From Sphagnum magellanicum (Eukaryota > Streptophyta > Sphagnopsida > Sphagnales > Sphagnaceae), in contig CM038911.1 of the NCBI GenBank assembly GCA_021904315.1, forward strand, positions 6,607,390-6,671,389: DNA of 64,000 bases, given 5' to 3'. Positions 24,541 to 37,330 of the stretch are shown here, one piece after another. The notes under the pieces are model-generated. The model made no database searches and was not told the origin of the DNA. It saw nothing but the letters and a program-made list of their open reading frames with translations. A program made the position numbers and the translations under genes. Each line of letters opens with the position of its first letter. Position 1 is the first letter of the stretch.

Positions 24541-27500
24541 GCCTTTTAACTTGATAGAATTGATTAAAGCTAGTTTTTTTTAAAAGAAAAATATGAGGTT
24601 GAATTTGAATGAAATGAACTTGTGGACATATAATTTGTAATTTATAATTTCATCCTTTTATTTAATTTTTGTACTAAAATTTTTGAATGTTATTATTTGG
24701 GCTATGAAAACCAACTTTAATATCCAAGAAATATTATTTTTTATGATATTTAGAATTGTGAAATTTGGATTATAAAATTTTAAAAGAAAATTGATATCCT
24801 TCATAGATATTATGATTGAAAATAAATAATGTTTTACCCAATTTTTAATTCAATTAAAAAATTGGAATTGATGAATATTTTAAAATTTTGATATCCACCC
24901 ACACTAGAAAAAATTGTCAATTTGCAACTATAAAACAATTACAACCAACATTTACAACTTAAATTTCTTTAATTACATAAATGAAGTCACACCCAATGTG
25001 ACGAATGTGAACATTAGACACCATCTTCCAATAGATGGAATTCATTCATAGTGTTCATCCATAACTTTTAATTAATTCTTAATTAAGTGTAGTTAACTCC
25101 TAATTGACTTTTAGTTAAGTTTGAATTAATTCATAGTTGATTCCTATTTAGGAAAGTTCCAAAAAAACTTCCTTATTTGATGCACAAATAGAAGCCTCTT
25201 TGGAAGCTTCTTTGAACTAGGTCCCCAAAGGGGTATAAATAGGAATAGGACCCTTCATTTCCTTCAATCTATTCAACACCGGTTTTAGGCATAATCTCTT
25301 ACATCATAGCCTTATTATATTTTTTCCATGTTCATGTTTGCACATGTTAACATAATGAAGATTCGTTTTCACGTTTGTTTTGCACATCTTGTGTTCTTGT
25401 TCTTAATTATTGTGTTTTTGTTTTTGAATCACATAATTTAATCTTGTTTTTTGTTTGGAAGTTAAACTTAGACCTTTCCTTTAACCTTTGTTTTTATGGG
25501 TTTTCATGTCATTGACACCCAACATCTAATCGCAAACCATGACTTAGCATGACATCACCAAATGGACTGTGGATGATGTATACAGTCAACATATACATGC
25601 TCATCCTTTAACCATTTGTAGAACATTTGCAACTAAGTCCTATTTTTGCAATTACTTTTACAACTATCAAATATCCACACATTATTTGCCACATGTTTTA
25701 AACTAAAATAATAATAAAAATAATGATTTTAAATGTTGAAAAAAACCATGCCATCAAATTTCAATGACTTGTGATGGTGCCACTTCGTAATACCAAAATC
25801 CACCATGTGGCACTATGAAAAAATTAAGGTGAGAATTATTTTATTATTCAAACATTGATCTTAGTCATCCATTATGAACATTCATTTAAGAATATCCTGG
25901 ATTGTGACATGTGGTGCAATCAAAATTTGTCATATGGCATATTAATTATACTTTGCAAAAAAATCAAATGTACAATGGATTATGCTGTATAAATTGTGAT
26001 ATGAGGTTTGTAATAAAAGTTCCTATAGTTTTTCACATAACATTGTGTATGAGTGATCAAAGTTAAATCTAAATGAATGAATATGCCAATGCATGGTCAT
26101 ACATTAAATGGTATGTTGTTGGGTGCAAGTATTGCGTAGGGTATGGTGTATAAACTTTATTAAATGTACCAAACATACAAAATAATGTTTATGCATTTAT
26201 AACACCAAATATGTGTTGGACTTGACAAAAATGTTAGGTGGTGGCACAACAAGCATAAACCACATAGTCTAGAGTTCCATACATGGAGAAATCGTGGTCC
26301 ATTGTACATGATGAATATATATTTATTTATTTATTTTCTTATTTTCTTATTCAAAAACATAATTGTATAATGAAATCATCAACATAGGATTCATTGTAGT
26401 GGAAGTGTAATGGTTCACAATGGTTGTACAACCTTGTACATGGCATGAGTGATGGGAAAATCCACCCAATGACCAATTGGGTGGAATTTTCTAGTAATTT
26501 AGAATGCATATTTTAATAGCATGGATTACAATTCAACCATACATTACTCACGCAACAATCTCCAACACATTAAAAATCAAAAGCACGTCCCATTGAGGTC
26601 CCATCAAGCTTTCAAAGAGTTTATGTGAACTATGCATTCCTTAAGGGAACATAGAACTTCCCCAATTTTTTCCATAACATGTTCACATGTGAAAATGCAA
26701 TGTGAGCACATGGAATGCACATGTGCATGATAGAGTCCAATGCAATGATTATAATGAATTCCCCCGTGCATTTCCTTGTCTTCACATTCCCAAATTGGAA
26801 CGTTACAAGTTCATAAACATGGCAATGTGTCGTTCCAAAGTTGGGACCTTAAATGTTTCCAAGTTGCTTGGAAGTGTACAAGATGCAAACACATGTTTGA
26901 AAAAATTGAGTGTTCCCACATGGGGACACACATTCATATGTGGGAACACTCAATGTTCCCAACCATGAGAACATGCATTTGCATGTCCATGGGAATGTTT
27001 GTTCCCATGTGTGTTCCCAACTTCCATGTAAGCACCATGTGGACATCACATAGGCACCACATCAATGTGGGTGTCATAAATGCAAGACCACATCAAGTTT
27101 TTAGAATAAATTTGTTCGCTAAATATGTGCATACCAAAAAACCCTATGCACCCCACATTATACACACCCTATTTAACCAATCTCTTTGACAAGATCAATT
27201 TGAAGGGAAATAATTACAACAATTGATTAGTTAGAGAATATTTGCTTGCAAAACCTTTAGAAATACCATTGAACACATCAAAACATTGCTAATATATTTG
27301 CATTTTTTGTACCGTGCAAATCTAAGCAATGTAATGATAAGTTGTATAAAGTATTAGTAGTTCTTGTTGAACGTAGGAAAAATTTGTGAAAATTTGATCA
27401 TGTTCAATCAAAGCAATAATTTGATCAAATGTAATAAATAACATCCTCAATTCTTACTTAATTGTTTTTACCCAATCATGGATGAATGGATGGACATGTT

Positions 27501-29314
27501 CAAATGATTGAAACTTCATGACATTTTTTTGTGAGGCTCCAAATAATGTTCAAAACCAATGCACATGTAAACCATGGAGATATCCATAACTCCATCTTGA
27601 CAACCTTTAGACATGTATGATTTTCCCTTATTGGAAGCATTATAATAAACTTCAATTTCAACACTTAGTTCCTCAAAAGTTCTGACATCATTATTATCTT
27701 GTAAAACCTTACACACAATCTCAACTAAACATCTTTTTAACCCTTGAAGTATTTTTACTTTCATGCTCTTGCAAGGCATCATGTATGAAGAAATTGACTA
27801 GATGGAAACAACACAAGAAAAAAGTTCCTTGGAGGAACTAAGAAGTAAAAAGTTATATATGAAGAATTAGACATAAAATGTTTTAGTTTTAGGAGCTAAA
27901 AAGTTTTATCTCACTAACTAAAAGGTGAGATATAAGCTCTTACCATGCTTAATATCTACGCAAGATGATAATCCTTGAAGATTAGATGGAAATGTAAACT
28001 TTTATGATTGCATGTGATTTGTTATATTTAGAAATGAATGTTAATTTGAATCAATAGTGTTTGAAGTTAAAATTCAAAAAGCTTTGAAACCCCTAATGCA
28101 TGTCCACACATTATGAAATCAATTTGCCACATCCCTATTCATTTGATTTCTGATTTTTATCAAATTTCCAGTAATACAAATTACTCAATAACTCCTACAC
28201 AATAATAATTTTCTTTTCCCCCAAAACATTTTGTGACAGTGCATTAGTACATAGCATCCCCTTTAGGGGAAGCAACAATAAATGGTGACATGTAGAGATC
28301 AAGATAGGATCATAGAAAAATTGTAATAAAATGCTACCAAATTAAAATTTGAGTCCAAATGTGGTGAAAAAATTCAATTTTTAAATTAAAAACTTGTTTT
28401 CAATGTAAGAAAATCATTTAATTTGCAACACAAGAATTCAAAATTTTCACATATTAGAATACATTACACCTCAGGTTTGATAATTATGAAACCACCTTGA
28501 TGCACCCACATTCATCTCTTGTTTTTTCTTCTTAATAGATAGTTTGTTTTTTCTTCTTATTTTCTTGTTTGGTTTAAAAATCAACACAAAGTAAGATGCA
28601 TTTGGCAACATTGTCTTGTCCATGGCATTCAATTCATGCTTGATTTTGACAAGCCTTGCTATAGTTACATTGAAAGTGATCTAGAGTGTGCATTTTCAAG
28701 GTTAGTGGTAGAAAGGTTACACATCCTCTCATTATCATTCACATAGATCTCTATGAGATGATCAAGCAGTAGTAAGGGGGATCATTTTATTTTGTTTTTT
28801 CACTAATGATTTTTCACGGATTACTCAATTGTATTTCTTGAGCACCAGAGTCTTAGATGTTCAACTCTTTCAAAATCTTTAAGGTTAGGGTCAAAAAATT
28901 GTTCAATTCAAGAAAATATTTTTCCTTCATAGTGACCATGGGGGAAGTTCATAAATGGAGAATTCATATTTCTTTTCCTTTCCCACACCAATACTTTTTA
29001 CAATTAAGCATTCGATGATTCACATTCCACATTTTGTTTTTCCACTAGACTAGGCTAACTCTTCCATTATGCACAAACTACCATTTGTTGAATAAGTGCT
29101 TTTGCAATTCCAACATGTAATAAAATTTGTTACAAAACAAATATCACTTTGTTTCAAGCATTGTAGATCATTGTTTGAAAATTTTCTAAATAATGCTTCA
29201 GTTTTATAATTATGGATTATCAATTACTACCTTTTATTTTTAATTAATTTTTTTAATCCATTTTTATTTTCCTATATTTTCAAAAACAAGGACAATGCCA
29301 TGAGCATGACAATC
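24541..29314. other. Long AT-rich intergenic region, no gene seen
   Basis: Frames are short. Around 24900-25700 there are several GTTGCAA/TTACAAC motifs and a CACTAG start at 24902 without a partner, perhaps remains of another CACTA-like element. At 26690-27060 the sequence is rich in GTTCCCA/TGGGAAC motifs. Poly(AT) tracts occur throughout. A minus-strand frame at 27516-27782 has no recognised similarity. Confidence 0.55.
26905..26954. repeat. Perfect 17-bp inverted repeat with 16-nt loop
   Basis: ATTGAGTGTTCCCACAT (26905-26921) is followed after 16 nt by its exact reverse complement ATGTGGGAACACTCAAT (26938-26954). The surrounding 350 bp repeats shorter pieces of the same words (gttcccacat, tgggaac), so the hairpin sits inside a locally amplified motif cluster. 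No miRNA-like long arm or gene is associated. Confidence 0.85.
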
Positions 29315-29535
29315 ACTATGACCAATATGAAGATATTTGTTCTCTATGATGTGGTTGGCACTTTTACATACTATTGCATTATTGTGACCACTTGCACCAC
29401 ATTTTCATACCCAATTTTTTCAATAGCATTCCAAATATTATCTAAACTCACCATGACTAATACAAAGATATTTATCCTCTATGATGTGGTTTGCACTTTT
29501 ACATACTTTTGCATTATTTGTGATCACTTGCACCG
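29315..29535. repeat. Two direct copies of a ~85-bp segment, 134 bp apart
   Basis: The block actatgaccaatatgaagat at 29315 recurs as accatgactaatacaaagat at 29449. Both then run through ctctatgatgtggtt and gcacttttacatact to cacttgcacc, ending at about 29400 and 29535. It makes an open frame with repeated peptides, which I take as chance. Confidence 0.7.
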
Positions 29536-31327
29536 ATACATGTTTTTATTAATTTTTGACAATTTGAACATAAATAACTGGGATCATAAATGTGTAACAT
29601 TATAACAATGGATTCTTTTTACAACATTGAGAGGAATGCCACAACTAAAATATAAATTTGCAATATTTTTTTTATCTAACTCTTCATGTTTTTGGACATT
29701 CCCAACTAGTTTTAAGTTTGGTTGTGTTAAATCAATATGTTTTTACCTACTTTGTTTCACCCAATTATTTTGACATAGTTGATTTAGAAACTACACATTT
29801 TGTTGGTCATTTAATTTCTTTTGAAACACAAAAACACAAATCTATGTTATTATTATTTTTCCAACATAATTTTATCTTATTTTGTAATTCGTGATTCCTT
29901 AACTTCTTTTACACAATACTCACAATGTAATTGCCGTGAACTTCCATGTTTTGATGGGGGATTAGGTAATCACATTCCACAAAAATCCTTACTAGAGCTT
30001 TACTAGAAGGCCATGCTTGGCTTTACTTATTCAAAAAAATTGAGATGAATTGTTATGAAAAGGCATTTTTTTGAGTTAATATTATGATATTTACCTATAG
30101 CTTGTAGATAGTATAAATTAATAGTATTGCAAGCAACAAAACTTCTATGTGATCACAATATGTAATTGCACATTATAAACATTCCAAGTGAAAAACTAAA
30201 TTAATTATTTTTTTCCAGAATTCCATTGGATGGAGTTTGAGGCATTTCCAAATACAATAAAAAAGAAAAAAGAAAAATATAATATTTTTTTTAAAATCAA
30301 AAGTAAAGAGAAAAACAAATCAAAGGGGGAGAACCATCTCAAAATGGAGGTCAAAGATGGCACAGCAATTGCCAAGTATGCCAAGCAATTTCAAAGTGCA
30401 AGAACAAGCCAAGACTAAGCAGCCAGAGCACAAACTCACAAGCAGGTGAAAAAAAAAAAGAGGAGAGAGAGAGAGAGATACCAAAACACAAACTCTGGAG
30501 CAAAACATTCCAAAAACACAAAGAACAATAGAAAGCAACCAACAAATCCAAAACACCTGCAAATTACAATTTATGCCTAGGCTACAAACTCCAACTTTGA
30601 AAACAAATTGTTGATCATCACAATGCAATGCATGATCACAATCAGACCTTCAGGCTTCTGCTTGGTTAAATTGGACAAATAATTCATCCAAATTATCTGC
30701 TTCTCTCAATTAGATATTTGGAGCATCGATGATGATGGCTTTCAATGTGAGCAGTCTTTGACTCTTGACTGTGCATGAAATGTGTACTAAAAAGTATGCA
30801 ATTGAAAGACTCTTTTTGGCAAGAAACATGTTCATAAAAAGAATAGTAGCATATTCTCAATGCAATTTCACAAAATCTATGGAGTAACAGCTGTCTAAAT
30901 TTTTCACATGCTTGTGGGCTAATTTAACAGTTGCCCACTATTTTTTCTCTGTGGAGAACAGAAAATTGGAAGGGGGAACAGCAGGAATAGCTGCACAATG
31001 CAGAGAAGCTCCTCAAAATTGGACAGGCAGTAAACAATTAAAAATTACCTCTCTACTGTACCCAATAGTTTTCATCATGTTTTCTTTCATAGCATGTATA
31101 TAGAGTGAGAAAAGAGCTTGCAGTATTCCCTTGATGGCTGGTAGGACGTCTGTCAAGACAACCAGTGAATGTGAACTCTAAATGCCCAGAGACCAGCACA
31201 ATTGCAGAAATTAATAAATTTCCACCACATCAAAGTTTCTCGCCTTAAATTCCAACTTTTAGAATTCAAGTAGCTGAAAAATCTAGAGATAGAGTACATA
31301 CACAAGATTGGCACATCATGGATCCAA
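29536..31327. other. Intergenic DNA 3' of the INTS4 gene
   Basis: A (GA)n stretch lies at about 30462-30478. No gene is seen. The part nearest 31327 should contain the 3' UTR of the INTS4-type gene. Confidence 0.5.
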
Positions 31328-34300
31328 TCATCGTCTTTGTTGAGACGTCTTTCCTCCTTTCTCTTTATTCAACACAAGATGTATTGCACCTTCAATGCAA
31401 AGAGGGATCAATGGTCCCCTCGGACCTCTGATGTGAGACCACTTCTCCCTCTCTTGTCTATCAGCTTCCAACACAACACATATTTTTAAAGCACACGAGA
31501 CCACTGATGGCATCTCATCAACCTGTAACACTGCTGTCCAAGACAAGTCCTTGCCTGATGAGGTGGCCTCAAGAAGATCAAGATACCTGAAGCTAGGCAG
31601 TAAATTTTCCACTTTGTATTGCACCCAGAAGTGTGCACTCTCAGGTGCATTGTGCACCACAATAACAACAGGAATTCCAAGGAGTAGCCCTGGAATAAAC
31701 CCAATTGGCTGCTCAAAGTCACTGCCAGGTGCCATCATTTGTGCCCAAGTCTCCGTAAGGTTACTATTCACAACTGCACTTGTGGGCCAGTAAGAAGCCC
31801 CCAGCTGCTGAGCAGTTTTCTGAACACCTGCAAAGCATGACTTCACATCTCCTTGCAAGAACTCACCTTGCACAGTTCTGAGGAACAGTGATAGAGACAA
31901 GTTATGATGCTCCATGAGCTCTTGAGCTTTGAACAGTATGGAACTCAAGTGAGTAATGCACAAAGAGATATCTGCATCAATAGGTGTTGCATTTACTGGC
32001 AAAAATGAGATCCTCAGCAGACAGACAAGGACACGAAACTCCAAAAGCTGTATATGCTGTTCCAGATTTAAACCCAAGAAGCAGCTGTCCATCCGTCTCA
32101 CAATTTGCTCAAGTTTGTGAGGAAGGTCCTCAATTGACTCAGATTTCAGCCTTGGTGTTTGAATTCTAAAAGGGGAGGGACAAGCTTGAAGCTGAGCTAT
32201 CAAAGTCAGGCACTGGATGTACAATGCACTGAACCTCATTATAGCACTGTGGATCTTGGATCGTATTTGCAGCCTCTTTAGATCCCTCCTGCAACCACTG
32301 CAGGTTTCAGTCAGCCAGGCATTCTCAAATTTCCCCACGATCAATAGCGCCCCACTCAAGGCTCAATCCAACAATGAGGTCTGTTGAGATTTGCTGCAGA
32401 AAATTGTGCTGTTCCTGAACCCATGCCAAGATGGCTTAGATTGGAAGAATTAGAAGAACTTATATGAGTACCTGAGCACAAGGAGAGCTTTCTTAATAGC
32501 CTTCCTTTCCAGAATTTTGTGCACAGAATGGGCAGCTTCCATGATGTTTGTGATACAATCAAGAACCTCCCTCTCATCTTCTTGATACAACCACCTATGC
32601 TCCTCTTTCCTTGGATGGTAGCTTCGTGGTGGAATAATACTCTCCCTGAAGACTGGAGAGATACTAACACTACTTTCAGGTAAGCAATCATCTGGTAATA
32701 AATTGTTAGAAGCAGGAAGTTCTGTTCTCATATTTCCCTCCTGCTCACTCCCTGTCGATTGGGAGAATAATGTGTCATCACCAGTTACTCCAGTATTCAT
32801 CTCTCCTGTATTCTTCCTATGTAACCACCGAAACTGGACAGTTTTTGACCCTGTAGGCCAGATATGCAGTAGGGGTAGACTGCTGGGAAGCTTATGCCGG
32901 ATGAGTCTGGCATATGACAACAGCTTAGGTGGCATGAGAGAAAGAACAGTTGGATTTGATGTTGCAGCTGCAAGGAAAAGAACCAAAATGGCAGGGCATC
33001 GTGGTTCATCAAATCCAGTGTCTCCATTCAAAAAAATTTGCATCTGCATGAATGATCAACCCAGTAAAAATACTGAAATATATGACTGACCCAAATGTCT
33101 AGCTAAAAACAGCATGGGACATGATTCAATCATGTACCTCTTGAAGAAGTTCATCAGTCATGCATTCTGCATAAGTAGGATGAACTTGTCCCAAGCAACC
33201 CACAGCCCATGTTACACTCTCCTCATCCTGCATCAAAGAGGCCAGGCAATTTCAAAATGATGAAAAACAAGGTCAATTTCTGGCAGAAATACTCAACAGC
33301 CATAATATGCAGTTATTGGCAATAATTCCACCAACCTTGTGATAATGCTCTAAGCTAGAGAGAAGAGCTCGGACAATGGCATGAAAAGTTGCAAAACTTG
33401 GAAGGTGAACAGAAGCTAGAAGGCTGTGCCCAGCTTGTCGCATCTCTGTGTTTGTATCCTCTAGCACACTCAAAAACTGCAGTTTTACAGAAATGTGCAT
33501 CAGTATCAGAGTAGCTACTAGCACCACCAGCTTCTTATCATACATGTTTGTCTTGGCAAAGGTTCCACAGTAAGGCAATACACACACATCAGATGGAACA
33601 TGGGAGCATGTCTGTCAATGACAGATTCTTCAAATTGCTACACAATGAATTTGAGGTCAACAGTAGTTTACCATATGTAGATGATTGTCAAGCACGGAGA
33701 GGTGACCAGTTCCAGCCAGCCTGGAAAGTGCATGCATAGCTTGTATGCGTACAGATGTGGCCTCATCATTGAGCATATCAAGCAAAAGGTCTGCTGCACC
33801 AGGAACCATCTTTTCACAGCCACATGCAAGCTTTGCCAGTGCCTCCATAGCCACAGTCCTCACCTGAAGAAAGTGAAGTCATGCAAGCTTACAATTGTGT
33901 TCACCAATAAGATCCATATGTTCACTCTTGGACATTGCTTAAGAAACTCTTCACCTGGTATAGACAAGTGAAGTTTGAAGCCAACCTCAGAAAATTCATC
34001 TTCGAGACCATGCACAAAGGCTCCTGCAGCACTTGCATGGAGAAGATTGGCTCCTTCCTCAAACTTCACCAGGTCAGTATCACTCTCTGAGGCAATACCA
34101 GATGCGTTTGACAAGTTACCATTCTCCTTTGAAACTGTGCCACATACTTTCTTGGTTAAAGTCTGAAGCAACACTCTCTCTTCAATGCTCTTCATTCCCC
34201 CTAGTGCATGGAAAGCCTCTAGTCTTACTTTCATATTCATGTCTGTGGCCTTGGTGCAAACCTGCAACACTTACAGAGCATGAGAACATTGCAGTAGACA

Positions 34301-36034
34301 ACGCACTGAAACAATACAGATAACAGGAGGATGACAGGTTGTATCATGGACAACAGGCAAAATTTTACCTGCAAGAATGCTTCATTGGTTTGATTAGAGG
34401 ACATCTCATCTTCAAAATTCTGTCTTGTCATCATCCATGTGCTGACCTGCAAAAAGCAATGACACCATGCCTCAAAGATCAAGCAGAATACAGTGCAAAC
34501 AGGATCAAGCCAATAGCATTTTGGTCAGGATTCCATACTCTCTTGACAGTGGATTGTGGGCTGAATCCATCTCTGGGTCATGCTAGATGTTGCCCATAAT
34601 AACCAATCCAGTGATGAAAGGGTCACTGGGTTGACTGTTTCATACAAAGTTGTTTGGAACCTAGGAATCCAAATCCACAGGGAAAGAATTGGGGAACCAT
34701 TTTGGCCTATTACAGAAGTTGGAATGTGTCCACCTTTGAAAAGGAGGCAATAGCATGGCAAAAAAGTAATGAAGAAACACTGAGTCACTCTTGGTTGACA
34801 AACTTTGATTCATTCTCCTACTACAATGCAAAAGATTCACAAGGGAAAGGAACTAACAAGTTGGATTGCAGCAATACGAACTGGTTCAAAGCAATCCTGA
34901 AAGAGGCCAATTGCTTGCTTGTAGCATTCATTGTTGAGCTCATAGCCTTTGCTGTGCAGTCTCACAAGTGCTTTCAAAGCAGCCTCTCGAACACTTGGAT
35001 AAGAGTCTCCTGTATATTCCAACAATACATATTGCAAGTATTCACCTGCAACTTGGCCTGGATCCTTCAGACCCAGCATTTCTCCAGCAGGAGTTTCAAT
35101 CACACCTTGTTGGTCACCACTCTCTGGCTCATCCTCAGCTCTTGTGTCTGTCATTTTTTTAACAGTCTGAGGTACTAATAGATGAGTTGCAATGCCATGG
35201 CTGATGCGCTGCTTTTTGCTGTCTGTACAAACGGCAGGACTGATACTTGAAGGGACTGTGTCCTTCTCCTGTATGCTCACCACTAGCAACTGCATTGTCA
35301 ATACACGCAGCCTTGGACTGCTGCTTCCCAGCTGCTCCCTTACTGCAGGTCCAAGGTTGTCCCAGCTCACTATGCCTCTGGTTTTCTCCCCAATTGAGAG
35401 CAGAGATTGCAGTATCTGGGCGCGGACTCCTGCTTTCAGAAAACGTTTTTTCCCAAGATATTGCTGGAGGGTCCAAGCAACTGACGTGGCTAGTTGCGAG
35501 GAATAATTCCCACCTCCACGTTGCTCCCCACACTTGTTCTCAAGCAAAACCACTGCAGCAATGTCACCCTTCTTGTTGAATTTAGCCTTCCCACAAAGAA
35601 ACTGCAAACCCCTTTATCCATTGCTCCTACGGTTCAGCGTCAACGAGGAACTGGCCGAGCACAGAATTGGACTTCATACCTGGAGATACAGAACTGGTGC
35701 ACTCGTACTTTGAGCATCCGATGACCGCCAGAGAGGCTAAAAGCTTGACCATCTTTTGAGCAATAGATGAATCATCCTCCTCCCTCCACAGGTGCCATTC
35801 AAGGATCTCCTTGATGGCATTCCGTGTATCCATTCTCGTCATCGGCCCTAGGTACGCATCGATAGCACATAATGCACGCAGCCGAAAATCAGTTCCCCGT
35901 TGCTCCAGCAAGCATATCTGCTTCTGCAAAAATAGATTTAAAGCCTCTTCTTCATTGTCACAGGCGAGCTCTTGTTGGTGCTCGCACAACACCATCTCCT
36001 TGTCACCACCTTCCGTTTCTCGATCCACTGCCAT
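31328..36034 (-). CDS. INTS4: Integrator complex subunit 4 / SIEL-type HEAT-repeat protein, 9 exons
   Basis: INTS4 is a scaffold of the nuclear Integrator complex that cleaves snRNA 3' ends and associates with Pol II; the Arabidopsis homologue SIEL also binds SHORT-ROOT. Minus-strand exons: 36034-35690, 35601-34858, 34446-34369, 34261-33986, 33863-33672, 33476-33336, 33227-33138, 33043-32472 and 32354-31328 (1,154 aa, longer than the usual ~950). All introns are GT-AG and nearly all junctions are phase 0. HEAT repeats include DSYPSVREAALKALVRLHSK, MKVRLEAFHALGGM and LNDEATSVRIQAMHALSRLA. The diagnostic plant-family block is ASAAGAFVHGLEDEFSE joined to VRTVAMEALAKL across intron 4. The C-terminus ends with VDEMPSVVSCALKICVVLEA and GPRGPLIPLCIEG, like SIEL. 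The start ATG follows an in-frame TAG. The exon 1/2 junction (donor GTATCT) is the weakest; CAG/GTATGA at 35680 is an alternative donor but breaks the phase. No inactivating change was seen. Confidence 0.87.
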
Positions 36035-37330
36035 CTAGTTTTTTTTTTTTCGTCCTTTAGGAAATGTGAAGACTCTTCCCTCCTTTCTGGAAAATTCTCA
36101 CACTCTCATAAGTGTCTAAAACACTCGATACAAATCATTTCATGAGCATCAAAAGAAATCCCTCTCCATCTTCAGGAGCTACTGCAAGCGCCCCCACCAC
36201 ACACACACACACACACACACACATTACCTGAGAAACCCTAAATCTCCATCCAGCGTTTATGAGAAACAGGAACAGACCAGTGTTTTCCGGTTATCTCTTT
36301 TTAAATAACCGCCAGGTAGGTTCTTTGAATTTTTGTGAGGACCGCACATGCTCTCTCAAATGCCATTCTCGGGGAAATACGGGTAGGTTATCAAAACTTT
36401 GGGGTATAACCGTCGGTCATGCACAAGGTTAGGTCATCAAATGACCAGTTGAGAACCTGCAAGTTACACACCGTTTGTAGAGTATTTTAAGAATTTTTTT
36501 TTAAAAATGTAATTTGTATTAAAAGATTGAGAACATGCCTAGGTGATAATTGGGTAGGTTATTAAAATTGGAAATTTAAATACCCAGGCAGTTATTAATT
36601 TAACAAGTTAAAAACCATCAATAACCTGTCGGTGGGTTACTAATAACTGGCTTGATAACCGAGTCAGAACACAATAACCGACCAGCACTGGAACACCCAC
36701 CTGGTCATCAGGGTGGTTCTTAGAATTCATGCCCGTGGTTCTCAACAAATCAAAAGACCCGGTCCTGGTATTAACCCCCATTCTCAACTTTTTTGATAAA
36801 TAACCGGCCATAAAACCGTCGGTTCATTGCCCATTCTTTCATGAAAACCGACGGTTCCTTAGGGTTTTGTCTATTAGATCCGGTTCAAGGATTAGGGTTT
36901 GGGGGATTCTTCGACACAAGTGCTCCATGCGAGTGTCGTGAGCGAAAGACAGAACGTGGATCGCACGGTTCTGTCTCAGATTGGTGTCTCGGATTTAGCG
37001 TTTATACCCATCTCGGCCTAGCGGTGATTGTTGGTTTCTAGATTGGGTTTCGGGTTTTTCTTGTGTTGTTTGGGCGGTGTGTAAGGACCCATCATTCTTG
37101 TATGATGAGATCAGGCAAGTGTTTTCAACAACGCCGTCTGTCTGAAGAAGCTTCTCTATACCTGCGGTGCAGAGATTGTCATGCAGCAGCCTAAGAGACT
37201 CTGTGGATGACGCTGGGTATTTTTTTTCTCTGCGTATGCTGCTGGAAGGTGAGACATTTTCAAGTTTGATGTCTCATAGGAAGAGAAGGAACAAGCAAGT
37301 GAACAGAGGAACGAGGAGAGGGGTAGTGCA
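36035..37330. promoter_or_regulatory. Shared 5' region of INTS4 (minus) and RPA1 (plus)
   Basis: The two start codons are 1,296 bp apart in head-to-head orientation, with no gene or transposon recognised between them. A (CA)n microsatellite lies at about 36203-36223. Repeated aaccgtcggt/aaccgacggt words occur around 36408-36418, 36813-36823 and 36846-36856. CpG content rises from about 36640 towards RPA1. No TATA box was assigned. A bidirectional promoter is possible but inferred only from layout. Confidence 0.5.

Noticed and set aside
24902-24918. CACTAGAAAAAATTG as the left end of another CACTA element
   Set aside because: No inverted partner with a matching 3-bp duplication was found downstream.
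25811-25825. CACTATGAAAAAATT, similar to the end of the 46199 element
   Set aside because: No paired right end with the flanking bases TGG could be found; it may be a solo fragment.
26776-27189. 137-codon plus-strand frame rich in Cys, His and Met, at first sight zinc-finger-like
   Set aside because: It arises from GTTCCCACATG/ACATGCA-type repeats; the Cys/His spacing fits no finger.
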